From positions 1,984,001-2,048,000 of the forward strand of contig NW_024104162.1 of the NCBI RefSeq assembly GCF_003945595.2: a stretch of 64,000 nt of DNA, given 5' to 3'. Both the position numbers and the translations under genes were made by a program. The DNA comes from Pipra filicauda. Lineage: Eukaryota > Chordata > Aves > Passeriformes > Pipridae. Positions within the stretch are counted from its first letter, which is position 1, and each line of letters opens with the position of its first letter. This document shows, piece by piece, positions 24,501 through 36,750 of this stretch. The notes under the pieces were generated by a model. That model was given only the letters and a program-made list of their open reading frames with translations, ran no database searches and had not been told where the DNA came from.

Positions 24501-26769
24501 CCCTGCCCTTTGCTCCCCATTCTTCCTTCAGGAATGCACTGCTCCATGGAAATAGCCTCAATCTCTGTGTGTATGTATGTGTGTGCAATGCTTGCACCTC
24601 GTGTCCCTCTCATGTTTGCTACTCAGACCTATCTCACTCCTGTGGATGCTGTTTTTGTTTTCTGCCCTCACTGTTCAGTGTGATGAAGAGCTCTAGGCTC
24701 CTTGGGCATGTGGCATGCCTGGGGCTGGGAGAGCAGGAAGGAGACTAAATGAAGAGCCTGGACCCAGCACTTCTGGCTCCCCGTGCTTCCCATCAGCTAC
24801 AACTTTGCTTCAGGTCAGGCACAGAGACAGGCAGCTGTGACCTCTCTGTGGTGGCCAGAGGTGGCTTCTGCAGAGCTGCCCGCACACCCAGCAAGGAGTC
24901 GGTCCTCGAGGCCACCCCTGGGTCTGGACTCATCCTGTAGCAGTGCTTGTGGCCCTGGAGAGGCTTCGTTGCTGTCATTCTGCTCTCTCTGCATCTCTGC
25001 TTTTCTGCAGCAGTGTCGGGTGTTTCCCTAGCAGGCCTAACCAAGTTTGGGATCAGTTAAGGAAGTGGAAGGAGCAGTGTTGGGAGGTGTTGACCCAGCT
25101 GTGTAGTGAGTTGTGGACAAGCATGGAGGTGTGGTGATGCTCTGGCTTTGTCCCTGATGCACTCAGAGGTGGGCAGAGCTGCCCTGATGCCTGCAGGGAT
25201 GCCTGCTTTGGCAGGGGGAGGTTGCAGGCCAGCAGTGAGCCTGGACTTGTTTTGGGATGAGGCGCTTGGCACAGAGTGATCCTGAAATGCTGCTCTGAGT
25301 CTGGTGCCACTCCTCTTGCACGAGGACATCAGGAGGCAAGGGGGGCGTTGCCGGTGGGTCTGACCTCCTTCTCCCTGCCTTGCCTGGGCTTCATCTCCAC
25401 CTGGCACCTGGCTGGGCTGGGGAGGAGGCAGATGGGGAGCAAGCTGTGAGTCCATGTCTGTGCTGAACCCCCACCATCAGTTTTCTTCCTGGCTGGGCTT
25501 CTTGCTCTCCTGGCACGCTTCAAGGAGGGGAGCACTTCAACACATGAAGGAGAGCCTCCCTCTAATTATCAGGAGTGATGAAAACCTCTTAGGCAAGAAG
25601 TGATGAGGGAAGAGTGCCTGACCGTGGGAAGGAGAGAGACGGCACAGATGGCATCGTACTGCCGAGCAACCTGCTCCTGTGCCGGGAACAGACAGCAGTG
25701 GCACACGGACACACCGGGGATATGGACACACTGAGGATACAGCCCCAGCCACGCTGCCAGCCTGACCAGCAGCTGGGGGTCCCTGCCTCAGCTCCTGCCC
25801 TGGGTTTTCAGGGAGCTGGGGTGGTCAAATAGCCGTGCAGGAATGAGGCAAGCTGGAAACAAGGTTCCACCGTGTTACTGGCACCTGTGTGCTGACTTAC
25901 TCACCACTTTGTCCAGTCTTTGGCTGGGGGTGGGAGCTGACCCAGACAGGCTCTAAACGCAGCAGGGATGCTGCGGATCAAGATGTGTGTGGTGAGTGCT
26001 CTCACGGTGGCATTTGATGTCCTTATGGCTAATGGAGAACCTCGGCAGAAGGGAGAGTATGAAAACCATCTAGGGGGATGGGGCTTTAGGAATGGCTCAG
26101 TTAAGTTAGAAGCAACTGGGTGGGCTGAAGTAGGAAGGGGGAACCATGCATCTCAGGCTGTATGTGGAGGATAACCTGAGATCCCTTGGCAAGCAGAGAC
26201 CAGAAGGCCAGCTGGGACCTGTAGTAGTTAAATGGCAAAGGAGACCCTCCGGTGAGAAGAGTCCTGAACTAGCCAAGATTTGGCTTTGGCCCTGAAGAAC
26301 TGCAAAGTGGAACTGCAGCTGTTGGGGCTGAGTCCCTGGGGCAGGGCTGCATCGCTTTGAGACGGCTTGTGAGGTGGTGGAAAGGGGACTACGATGTTTT
26401 TTGTAGACCCCAGAAGAGCTGGTGACTGGAAAATCTCTCCTTTTGCTGTGGGGGGAGGGGGAGGCAATTAGGCTTGGTAGTTACGCCCCAGCATGTGGCT
26501 TGTGACTGCTTGTACCATGCTTCTCTCATATATGACCTCTTTGTGGCTGCACTACTCCCATGAGGATTAACCTGTGTGTTCCCTGTCCTGCTCCTCCACA
26601 TCCTGGATTTGCCTGTCCACTGGTTGTGCTTGAGCCCTTAGCAGGAAGACAGGAGCTGTCCTTCGGCTTTGTTTGTGTTCCCCACACCCCCACTCTCTGC
26701 ACCTCCCTCCATCAAAGCAACCAGAGATAGGGGGCTGTGGCTCTGCTTTTAAGTTGAATCTCTGCAGCT

Positions 26770-26870
26770 GAAATAAAATTGCATATATTTGCATAAGGAG
26801 CATCTCAATTAGCATATTTGTGGGTAAAGCTAAAAGGGCTGTTCATTTGGAAGTGAAAATGTGAGCGAAA
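26770..26870 (+). promoter_or_regulatory. Candidate POU/octamer-rich enhancer segment
   Basis: A perfect octamer ATTTGCAT lies at 26787-26794. It is preceded by ATTGCATAT and followed within 25 bases by AATTAGCATATT. Such words are bound by POU-domain factors in general. The cluster sits in an AT-rich island inside a GC-rich intron of a gene expressed in neurons. Function is inference from motifs only. Confidence 0.3.
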
Positions 26871-28598
26871 CATGGAAATGACTTCCAACCCCCTTTGCAA
26901 GCAGCTTAATTAAATATTTCCTTAGTGTGTGCACATGGATTTGGGAAGCTCTTGCTGTATATGTAATGGTGTGTGAAACCCCAGGGCGAGCTGGAAGCTG
27001 TGGGCCTGTGAAGCCTTGGGTGTGTGTTTGCACTTTGGGCTGCCCTCACCCTGTGGCTCCCTCATGTGCTGTCCCCACACCTCCAAAGTGACAAGTCTGC
27101 TGGAGGGTGAGGGATTCAGTGTGCCAGGCTCTGCCACCAAAGATCTCTTCTCCAAGAAGATTGTCTTTCTGCCACCTCACAGGGTGATGCTGTGTTTTCC
27201 TGTCATTTCCCAGGGGTAGAGGCAGAGAGGTAGCTGTGATTTAGGAGCAGGATTGGGCTGGGCAGGGCTGCCTGCCTCCTGCCAGAGCTGTGTTCAGAGA
27301 AAGAGCCTGTCTTTGTTTAAATATAATTGCTTTGGGCCTGATCCTTTTGATGCTTGGATCAGTGAGCGCAGGTATCAGCCTTCTAAGGAGAAAACTAGTA
27401 CTGCTGCTTTTTTCCCTTTTCTTTTTTTTTTTCTTTTTTAAAGCCAGGCTGATTATTTTTACTGCCTTTTAGCTTATACCTCAGCAGCTCTCCTGTCTCC
27501 TCCTTGGGAGAGCAGCTTGGGCTGCACGGACATGCCTGATGCAGACCTGCCCTGTGAAGGCTTGTGCACTAAATGTGGGATGTTGCTGCAATTCCCCCCC
27601 AGGACAGCTCAGCCCCTTCCCTCCTCACAGGGGTGAGAACCCCGAAAGCCACCATCCACCTGTGGGGGTCCACAGGATCCCCTGTGCCTGCCAACAGGGA
27701 TGCCTTGTGTGCTGAGAGGGTGTGCATTTGGGGAGGATAGCGAGGGGATGTTGGGTTGCTGCTCCTGTGAATGGTTCCACAAGGAAGGGACTCTTTGTGT
27801 CCCCTCCTGTGCTGGGGAGAGGCATCGGGTCGCTGGGCTGGTTTCTTTGGTAAGAGGAATGTAGAGCAGAGCATGGGCGTCCTGGCATCCCTGGGTCCCT
27901 GAGGGCATTCCCCCAGAAGAAACAGGGAGAAAGGAGCAAGAACCTGCACAAAGAGCTTGGAAAGGAGGCTGGGGAGAGAGACGGAAGCGTCTGGGGCTGG
28001 AGGGAGGGGGTGGGAGCGCACAGACACACGCGCGCGGCTGTGGAGGGCTGGGGATGAGGGGGCTGAGGGAGGGGGTCACACACAATGTATTGTGAGCAGC
28101 TGAAAGGCCCTACAGTCCCGAAATGTTAATCTGACCCAACCTTTCGCTAGTTATAATTCTCCTCTCAATAAGCGTGCATTAATCTGGCCCTTTCTCCCCT
28201 GTTCCCCTGCAGTGCAGAGCCCTTGTTCTGCTGCCTGTTGCTAAAATCGCCTTTCAGTGAAACCAAATAAAGCTCCCAAAGTCTGGAGCTTGGCCCCTGT
28301 GAGAGTGGGGTGGGCAGGGTCAGTCTGCCAAGCGGAGGAGGGAGTGTGGCCACTCCGACTGGGACACAAACCCTGTGGTGTCAGAAAGGCTGTTTCCCCA
28401 CCTTACCATGGGCAAAGCCTGTGGATTCAGAGTGTGTGGCACCTCCCTTCCCAGCCTGCTGGTGCACGACCCTTGCCCCATGGATCGAGGGTCCTTTCCA
28501 CCCAGAGATACTGGGTCCTGCTGAAGCATCCCAAGAAGTGCCCCTGTGGACTCTGCCTCGATGCTGCCCTGACGCTGCCCACTTCTCTCTCTCTGCAG

Positions 28599-28713
28599 CT
28601 GCCTGTCCTGTGTGAACGGCTCCTTCCCCTGCCACTGGTGCAAGTACCGCCACATCTGCACTCACAACGCTGCCGACTGCTCTTTCCTGGAGGGACGTGT
28701 CAAGTTCTCCGAG
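28599..28713 (+). CDS. PLXNA1: Plexin-A1 exon: PSI domain 2
   Basis: A 115-nt exon that completes a Ser codon and ends between codons. It encodes [20 protein letters not shown] and then [18 protein letters not shown]. The order of cysteines and the CHWC core mark the second PSI domain. NGS is a potential glycosylation site. The match to mammalian plexin-A1 is very close, whereas A3 reads differently around NGSF. The donor is GTAAGG at 28714. Confidence 0.96.
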
Positions 28714-31700
28714 GTAAGGCAACATCAGACTGCTCCCCTCCCTGTCCCGGTCTTGTTGTGGCTCCTTGGGGGGCCACAGGACAGACCACTTTGGAAACCA
28801 TTCCTACTGCCTCGCCTGGGGTGCTGGGAATTGCCTGAGAAGCAGTGAGGGGGAAATGGGAAATGCTGCTGGGACTATGTGCTGGTAGAGAGAGGCTGTG
28901 TGGCTGAGGAGAGGCAGCTTGGGAAGTTGGGTGCAGCCGGGAGCACTTTAGGGTGAATGAAAGAAAAAACAAAGGCAGAGACGCCAAAGCATTTTCCTTT
29001 GATGTTTGTGAAGGGAGCAAGCTTGAACTGTCATTGCGGAACGACTTGTTTTTGGAGAGGGAAGGTTGAAGTCTGTAAAACAAACCGTTTTGCTGCACCT
29101 CACGCCTTCTTCGTCTCAACTGCTTTGCTAAAGAGCATGTTCTTTTGTGGGGGTTCATCCTGCGCAGCATCCATGCCACCCACTGGGGAAACCTGTCACT
29201 GGCAGTGTGCTTGCAGGACGTTCTGGTGTCCCCAGCCTGTGGTAGCATCGCTGGCTGCTTGGATTGGGTTTGGAGGTCTAGCAAGCCACTGCTGACTCTA
29301 CAGTAAATGCTGATTTGGGTCCTGAAGGGAGAGTTATGGGAAGGAGAGTTTCTTCTCTGTCCTTATTCTGGAAGGAGGCTCTGGTTGAACTTACCTGGGT
29401 TTTCCATTGCCTGTGCATGGGCCCAGTGGGAAGGGTCCTGCTGCCTGAGGGGGGATTCACTAACATGAGAAGATTGGAAAAAGCTGCTTTCTCCTAGTTT
29501 ATGCCCTGAAGAAATCTAGTGAGGATCTGCCCATCCCAGGCATCCAGAAGCCTGCTCTGAGGTCACACTTCCAGGCAGCCCTGGCATTGCTTCTGCAAAT
29601 GCAACACGTGGTGTCCAGACCACTGGAACACAGCGACTCTTGTCTGCCCATTCACCTCATTGAGGTGGCTGCTGGTCTCTGCCCTTCTCTGCCAGGCAAG
29701 CCCAAAAGCCTCTGGCTGTACCCACAGCGCTGTTGTCTTTGGGACATTCACAGCTCTCCCATGGACCAGCTGCTCAGGAACTTGTGTTGCTCCTGAGCAC
29801 AGGCAGGGTGTCCTCCAGCAGACCTTTTGGCCACACTGGGACCTGGAGCAGTGCCTGGCTTGAGGTTTGGAGCGCCTGGCTCAGCCTGTTTGCACGTTGG
29901 TGTGGCCTCAGCAGTTCCCAGCAGGGATGGTGAGATACCCTCAGACCAGCCGCTGCTGTGGGCTCTGTGACCGGGCTGAGGTGAGACATCTCGTCCCCAT
30001 CCCTGGCCATCCCGGTCCCCAGCAGGGTGGTGTGGTGGGCGGGGGGGCTCAGTGCCAGCCCATGGCACCACTGGACAAGTTAATGGTAGACATCCAACCC
30101 CATCCTCTCTGCAGAAGGGTTATTTTAAGCAGGATTTGGTCTGTCTGCGTTGGCTGGAGTGTGGTGGGCACTGCTCAGGAGATGGAGGAACAGAGGGTAA
30201 CAACAGAGCTCATCTCCGTCTCTGCTACTTCCCACGGTGGTTCACCACGGTTTCCTGGGTAGGAAAGTGACTGTTTTGTAGGAAAACACAGAGTGACCCA
30301 TGGCACTCTGTCCTGGACATGCCAGGGATGTTTGTGGGGATTTAGGGGGGTGGCACAGCTGGAATGGGTTGTGGGTAGGAGCCACCACTCATGTAAATGT
30401 GCCTGGGAATGATGATAGCAGGAAGGATGTCCCTGCCCTCTGGCTGTGGTGGCTTTAAAGCCTGGGCTCTGGAGATTGCCCTCCTCTTTGGCTTTGCTGT
30501 GGGGCTTGCAGTGCTGGGGAAGGGGTGATGAAGCAGCACAGGCTGCTGTTCCCTTTTTCCAACTGGGGGTGCATGGTGGTGACCATAGGATGGTCAGTGA
30601 TGGACACTGGAGCATCCCATTCCAAAAAGCAGCTCTCCTGTGACAGCCCCTGCTGATGCAGAGCTGCTGTGGAGGGTGAAAGGCTCCTGGACTGCAGGAA
30701 CCAAGTGTGTCAGTTCAACTTAAGCAGGTTCAGCTTGTGTTTATTCTTCATTCCCCACCACTGGGAATGGCTGAGGACTTTGTGAGGGAACCTCAAAGCC
30801 AGGGTTAGGCCCAGTCCCAGACTGCCTTCATCTCATCTTTGCTGATGGTACAGCCTTGCAGCTGGGGCTGAGACCTGCCAGAGAAACCCAAACCACAGCA
30901 TTTGCAGTGTGACTCTAAAACTCTTACCTCTCCAGACGAACCTGGACACCCATGTCATGTTCTTATCCAGCTAGAAAAATGGTTTTAAAGGAGAAAATCC
31001 AAGTTGTGCAATGTTTGGGAGTTTTTGTGTATTGGGGTCTTGCTTTTCGAGACGCTCATCCCATCCCTTCATAGCTCCCTGCTCCTGGGACTGGGCTAGG
31101 AGGGGCTGTTTTTGGCAGGATGCAGAGCTCTGTGGGCTGTGCAGAGTGTTCCCAAGGGATGGAAGTACTGGGCAATGCTGGAACAAGTTGTGTCAGCGGT
31201 TGGACTTGTAGGGGAAATGAGTTGTCCCTGTGCCCCCACCCCTCTGGGCACCGTGGGCGCCCACCAGCACCAGGTGCTTCCTGTTTGGGCGCGGGATGAC
31301 ATTTTTGCTGGATGAGACACTTCTGCTGGCAGATGTGGAGCATGTGACATCACGGGGGGATTCAGCTCAAACCACGAGTCAGCAGAACGAGCCCACCTGC
31401 CTGCGTGGGGAGAGGGACACACGTGCCTGCTGTGCTCCTTGGGCACCAGCCCTACAAACAGCCGTGGTGAGCCCAGCGGGGGGGGCATGGACTTACCCAC
31501 CACTTACTCACCACCCCAGCTGGGTTGGCGGCAATAATTACTGAAAAATTAGGTGGGGGTGTTGGAGAATGAGCCAGGAGCTAATCCTTGCTGAGTGTGT
31601 GCATGCACTGCAGGGAAGGCATGTGCCACTCGAGGGGTCCCACTGCAGCATGGAGGGGGATCAAGCAGGTGGGGGCTGCTCCCTCCAACAGCACTTCTGA

Positions 31701-33251
31701 GCTGGGAGCTGGTGGGGAACAACTGTCTTGCAGCGGTGAGACCACTCCATGGAAATGGCAACGGGCATGAGGTGTCTTCCTGCTGTGAGTCTTGAGCTGA
31801 TTTTGAAAGGGGGGGCAACTGAAGCCCTCCTTTGCAGAGGGGCAGCCATGACATGGAGCAGAGAGGTGGCAGAGCAGCACCGAGGGTCCCCAGACTGTCC
31901 CAGACCCGTTGCTATCTCTGGTTTGGAGCTGACATCACTGTTCCTCTCTGCTTTCATTTTGTTTAGTATGTTTTGGGGGTAAATAATTTCTTCCCTTTAA
32001 AAATTGTGCTTTTGGGGAATACAGTCCTGTGAAGAACAGGAAACCAGAGAGTAAAACTAATTGGGTTTTTCTGTTAATATTTGCTAAATGAAACAATTTT
32101 GTTCTTGTTTCTCTGCATCGTTTGAAAGTTAATTAATCATACTGGCTGCGATAAAGCCTGGTGCTGTGCAAGGTCTGGCCTGGCTTGCTGCAGGGTGGCA
32201 GGAGGCAGCTGGGCAGCCTTGGTCGCACGTGGCTGCTGGTGGCCTTGGGGTGAGAGCTGCCCTTGCAGCTGTGCTGTGGCCATCGGCAGCCTTGTGGGAG
32301 CAGCGGGGTGGCTGTGTCCACCCTGTGTCTGTTTTCAAAGCAGCTTGTTTCAGCACATGTTATTCCTTCTTGATGTTATTTCAAACCAACACTCCCAGGA
32401 GTATCTGCTGTAGGTGTGAGACCTCTGCCCAGCTCGGCAAAGCCAGCGCGGGATTGCATCAGGCTGTTGTTGCCGAAGTGTCACCCACAGGGGCTGCAGA
32501 GCTGTTTTGCTGCCTGAGCTCATTTATTTTTGCTCTCTCCTGCTCCCCTGTGCTTTGCACACTGGAGTCATCAGCTCCCCTGGAGCAGGTGGGAGCCTGT
32601 GGCTATTACAAGTAGAGTGCTTTGCCCTCCCAATGTCTCCTTCCCCAGGGAGTGCAGGGGGCCGGCAGGGTGGTGCCTTGCTCTCTCCAGCTTGGACTCA
32701 CCAGCATTCCCTGGCCAGAGGCACTGTTTGCTGGGCAGCCTACAGATGGGCTGGTTGGGGTGGCATTGCTTTGAGCTGGTCCTGTCTGCTTCAAGCTTTT
32801 CTGTCCACTTGTGAAGGAAGGGGGATGGAGGCTGTAAGGGAAAGAGGAAGACCAAGAGTGTAGCTTGACAGTGCATAGCCCAGTGGGCATTAAGTCTGAG
32901 ACGTACTGACTGCAATGACACAATAAAGTCTATCTCATTACCAGTCAGCCCAGACATGTGTTGCTGTTGTGGTGCCAGGTTACAGGTTCCATAGATGAGT
33001 CCTCTCCCTACCTCCCACCTAAATCAACTGATGCTGTGGAAAACACTACTGCCCTGCAACCAGATTCCTCTGTGCTCTTCTGTCTCCAGGGCTGTGGGCA
33101 GAGCAGCCATGAGATGCTGGTTTGGGTGCTGGCACATGAGTGTTTACTCAAGCATGTGCCCAGCCTGCCAGCCAAGGAGAGGGTCACAGGATGCTGGGGG
33201 GAGGCTGCACAGTGTTCCCATCTCATCAACTGCCTCTTGTTTCCTTTGCAG
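28714..33251 (+). other. Intron after PSI-2
   Basis: A 4538-bp GT-AG intron. It is mostly GC-rich with no recognised repeat. An AT-rich island at about 31980-32160 holds GTTAATTAATCAT and GTTAATATTTGC. The open frames here are chance frames. Confidence 0.8.
31980..32160 (+). promoter_or_regulatory. AT-rich island, candidate intronic enhancer
   Basis: About 180 bases are much richer in A and T than their neighbours. They carry AAACTAATTGGG, CTGTTAATATTTGC and GTTAATTAATCATAC, all homeodomain-type words. It may be a conserved noncoding element, but no comparison was possible. Confidence 0.25.
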
Positions 33252-33452
33252 GACTGCCCACAGATCCTGCCTTCCACCCAGATCTACATCCCTGTGGGTG
33301 TGGTGAAACCCATCACCCTGACAGCCAAAAACCTGCCTCAGCCGCAGTCTGGCCAGCGCAACTATGAGTGCATCTTCCACATCCCTGGCAGCACCACTCG
33401 TGTCACTGCCCTGCGCTTCAACAGCACCAGCATCCAGTGCCAGAACACCTCG
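33252..33452 (+). CDS. PLXNA1: Plexin-A1 exon: IPT-like domain after PSI-2
   Basis: A 201-nt exon of exactly 67 codons. It encodes [20 protein letters not shown], the motif [15 protein letters not shown], and [13 protein letters not shown]. This is the immunoglobulin-like IPT/TIG fold between PSI-2 and PSI-3. NST and NTS are potential N-glycosylation sites. The acceptor is TTTGCAG, with the exon starting at 33252, and the donor is GTGAGT at 33453. Confidence 0.96.
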
Positions 33453-34540
33453 GTGAGTGCGTGGTTTACCTTGGCGTGGGCCTTGTCTGTGGGGCTGCTC
33501 CTTCCCGCCTGCCCCGGGACCACCCCGGCTCGTTGCATGGCCAGGTTCACTCTCCCATGGGCAGGTAACGGGGGGTTCTGGTGCTGTGGCGTTGAGGTAG
33601 GCTCTCTGCCACTTCACCCAGGTGCATGGGGAGGTTGCTTGGGGTTTTTCTGGATAGGATCAATGCTGGGGCCACCAGGTTTTAGGAGCACTTCCAAGAA
33701 AATTGGCTTTGCAAAGCTGAAGAAAGTTGTCTGGACTGGAGCCAGCTGGCCCAGATGTGCCAGAGCCTTGCCTCCTCCTTCTCTCTGCCTGCTCTCGCTT
33801 CCCCGGACACCAAGCCATCCCACTTTACAGGCGGGATTGAGCTAACTCCTCTGTGTCCTGCTGCACACAAGGAGCCCCCTACATGCAGCTGTGCTGGCCA
33901 GCCCTGCAAGTGCTTCCCCTCCTCCCCTGCAGCTCCTGTCTATCCTTGACTCCATCCCTGATTCTGACCAGCAGCTGCCTCATTCCCGTCTGCCTGCCTG
34001 CCTGCCCATGCTCTCTGCATCACTCCCTGTCTCTGTGTCCTTGCTCCCTGCAGCCCTGTCACTTCAGCTCTCTCCTGCAGGCATCTCTGCCTGCTCTGCC
34101 CTCTCTGGGTGCTTATCCCTAAGTGAGAGGGTGTTTTGCAGCCCTGGGTGAGCTGTGTGTGTGCCTCTCGCTGTGCACCAGGCCCACAAGCAAACCACCC
34201 TGGGTGTTAATAGCCCCCACTGGGAGCCAGCATTGCTCAGCTCCTTGGCTGCCTGCTGGGCTCTGCACAGACCTGCCCTCATCCACATGGAGCTGCCCCC
34301 TCCCTTCTCTCTCCCATTTAATCCTTTTAAAATTTGTTTTTCATCTCCCATACTGTGAAAGCTCATTTGCAGCCTAACACCAGCACCGATCCCTGCTCCC
34401 TTTGGTGGCACGAGTGACATTTAGAGGCCATTGAAGATGAGCACTGGCTCCCTCCCTCTGCCGGTGATCCCAGGGCTGTGGAGCCTTTGGGCAGGAGAAG
34501 CGTCCTGAGTCATTGCCTCCTGCCCTGGCCAGCAGTGCCG

Positions 34541-34607
34541 AGGGATGCCATGCTGGCAGTGCCAGGGGGATGCTGTGCTGGCAGTGCCAGGGGGATGCCG
34601 TGCTGCC
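34541..34607 (+). repeat. 25-bp tandem repeat, about 2.7 copies
   Basis: The period is 25 bases with the core GGGATGC, a variable dinucleotide, then TGCTGGCAGTGCCA. Copies start near 34541, 34566 and 34591, and the last is partial. It resembles a young minisatellite and may vary in copy number. Confidence 0.85.
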
Positions 34608-36429
34608 GGGGCTCTTTCTTGGTAACAGGCAGTTTGTGAAGAGCAGAAATGCTCCTGATCCTGAGCTGCTGGCTGGAAATGTTGGTGGCTCTGTGCTTGG
34701 CCTGGAGGTGGGTGCAGGCATCAGGACAAGGCCCAGGCCCCAGGGAGCAGCAGGACCAGAGCGGAATCTGCAGGGCTCTGCTGTGAGAAGCCATTAACCA
34801 GGTGGCTTAAGCAAAGATTTGTCTTCTTGCTGCTGCATTCAGGGAAGAAAAGAAGCCAGATGGACCTGTCAGGGCTGTTGCTCTGTGGTGTTGTGACCCT
34901 CACTGGGGCTTTGTCATGCAGGTCTGCTCCCAGCCCCAGTCTTTGCTTGTCACCTTCACCAGGGTCTCATTGCTGCTGGTAGCCAAGCTTGGCTGCTCTG
35001 TCTCCATTGCAGGCATGTGGGAGGCTTCTTGGGGGTCAGCTGAACCACTCTTGTCCCAGCAGAAGGCTGCTTTGTGAACTTCCTTTGCTGTCCGAGGGCT
35101 ATTCTGTGATGTGTCTGTGCCTGGCCCTGCTGCTGGAGCGCCTGTGTCTGGAAACAGGCTGGAGGAACCAATGCCCTGTTGCAGAGTGTGGAAGAAGCAT
35201 GGTGTCTCTGTTCCCAGGGAAGAGCCCAGCCTGCAGGAACCGTCAGCTGGGCACAGAGCTGCATCAACACCAAGGATCCAAAACCTCAGCTGCCTTGTGC
35301 ACGTGGGGGAAGTGGATGTTGGCTCACAGACCTCCATTTCTTGCAGTGATTTGCTGGTCCCCACCTTTGCAGGGACAGCTCGTGAGCCCCTGCCTGACCA
35401 GAGCCCCTTGGCCAGCCCAACCTTCTGCCAGGTCTCCTCTGTCTGGAGCTGGCAGGTCCCTTCTGCCCAATTATGGAGTGTGTGGTTTGGCTCAGTTAAT
35501 TCCAAGGCAGTTTGGGACGTGTGTGCTGCAGGATGCTCCCTATAGGGAAGTGCTGTGGCTGTACAGTGCTGGCAGCAACAGCCTGATGGCTCCTGTGGGC
35601 AGAGGTGCCTGCACCAGAGAGGAGCCTTTACATAACAGACATGGAGCTTGGCAAGGGGCTCTGAGTGATTTGGGCTCATTTTTCCCCAGTAAATCTCAAT
35701 TTACCAGACATGAGGGAGAGAGAGAAGCAAAACCCACTGCCTGTGGTGGGTTTCCCAAGGGGTGCCATGGCTGCCAGGACTGATGTCATGAGCTATACGG
35801 CCTCTGTAACTCTTCTCCAAAGGGGTAGGACAACTTGAGGTGTGCCTGCCCACCCTGTGGTCCTCACGCAGAGCTGAGGTAACCAACACCTTATCCTGGG
35901 CTGACAGTGGTGGATGTTTGACCTGAAAATTGTCAGGGGTGCCCTGAAAACAGCACAAATTGCCAGAAGAGCATGTGTGAGGTGTTGTGAGGTGTGTCGG
36001 AGTGGCAGCAGCTCTGTGGGGCTGCAGTCCTGGGCAGGAGACGTGGTGTTCAGGCGCAGGGTGTCTTCACAGACGCAAGAGGAGAGTTTTGGCATGAAAG
36101 AAGCCACCTTGCTTTCAGGGTCTGCTTGCCTGCTTTAACATTTGAGGGCATCGAGCCAGGCTGCGTTATGGTGTGGGGGACTCAGATTCACACTTCTGTG
36201 GTGTTTGTCTCCTTCGCGCCTTTTACAGCCCATCTGGCTGGTTGAAAGCGCTTCAGGCTCCTGTGCTGTCACCCACCCATGACCTGCTGGCTTCTTCCAT
36301 TGCAGTTCATCCTTTGGGTTAGGATTTTGGGTCATGCCTGGTGTGGAGGACACTGGCAAGTGGAGAAATAGGAAAAGGAAGACATCTTCCCAGCCAGAAA
36401 GTGAAGAATGGATGTCCTGTCCTCTGAAA

Positions 36430-36750
36430 GGCATTTAAGCACACATTGTTTCCAGGAGTTTAGTGAGATTTAAACAAGAGGTTAATTACTCTGTGGAATT
36501 AGGGATGCTTTCCTGAGTCACTGGTGAATGGAAGGGATAATAAGTCAAGCCCCTTAAAACTCTTTGTTGTTTAGTTTTAGTGCTTGTCAAACTCCAATGA
36601 CTTGTTTGCAGTTCGAAGAAAGGACGTCTCTGTTAAATATGCAGCAGTCCATTCATTAGAGTTTGAGTGTCAACTATAAACATTTTTTGGAACACCCAAT
36701 AGATCTTTGGCAAACTCAGGGGAGACCAGTTCTGGTGTTCCCCAGCATCG
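36430..36750 (+). promoter_or_regulatory. AT-rich island, candidate conserved element
   Basis: This segment contains GAGGTTAATTACTC, GATAATAAGTCA, GTTAAATATGCAG and CCATTCATTAGAG within a stretch free of simple repeats. Its composition and motif density differ from the flanking intron. The role is inference only. Confidence 0.25.

Noticed and set aside
34900..35783. Two long overlapping open frames on opposite strands (259 and 264 codons)
   Set aside because: Both cover the same DNA. Neither shows a domain, and such pairs arise from low stop density in GC-rich DNA.
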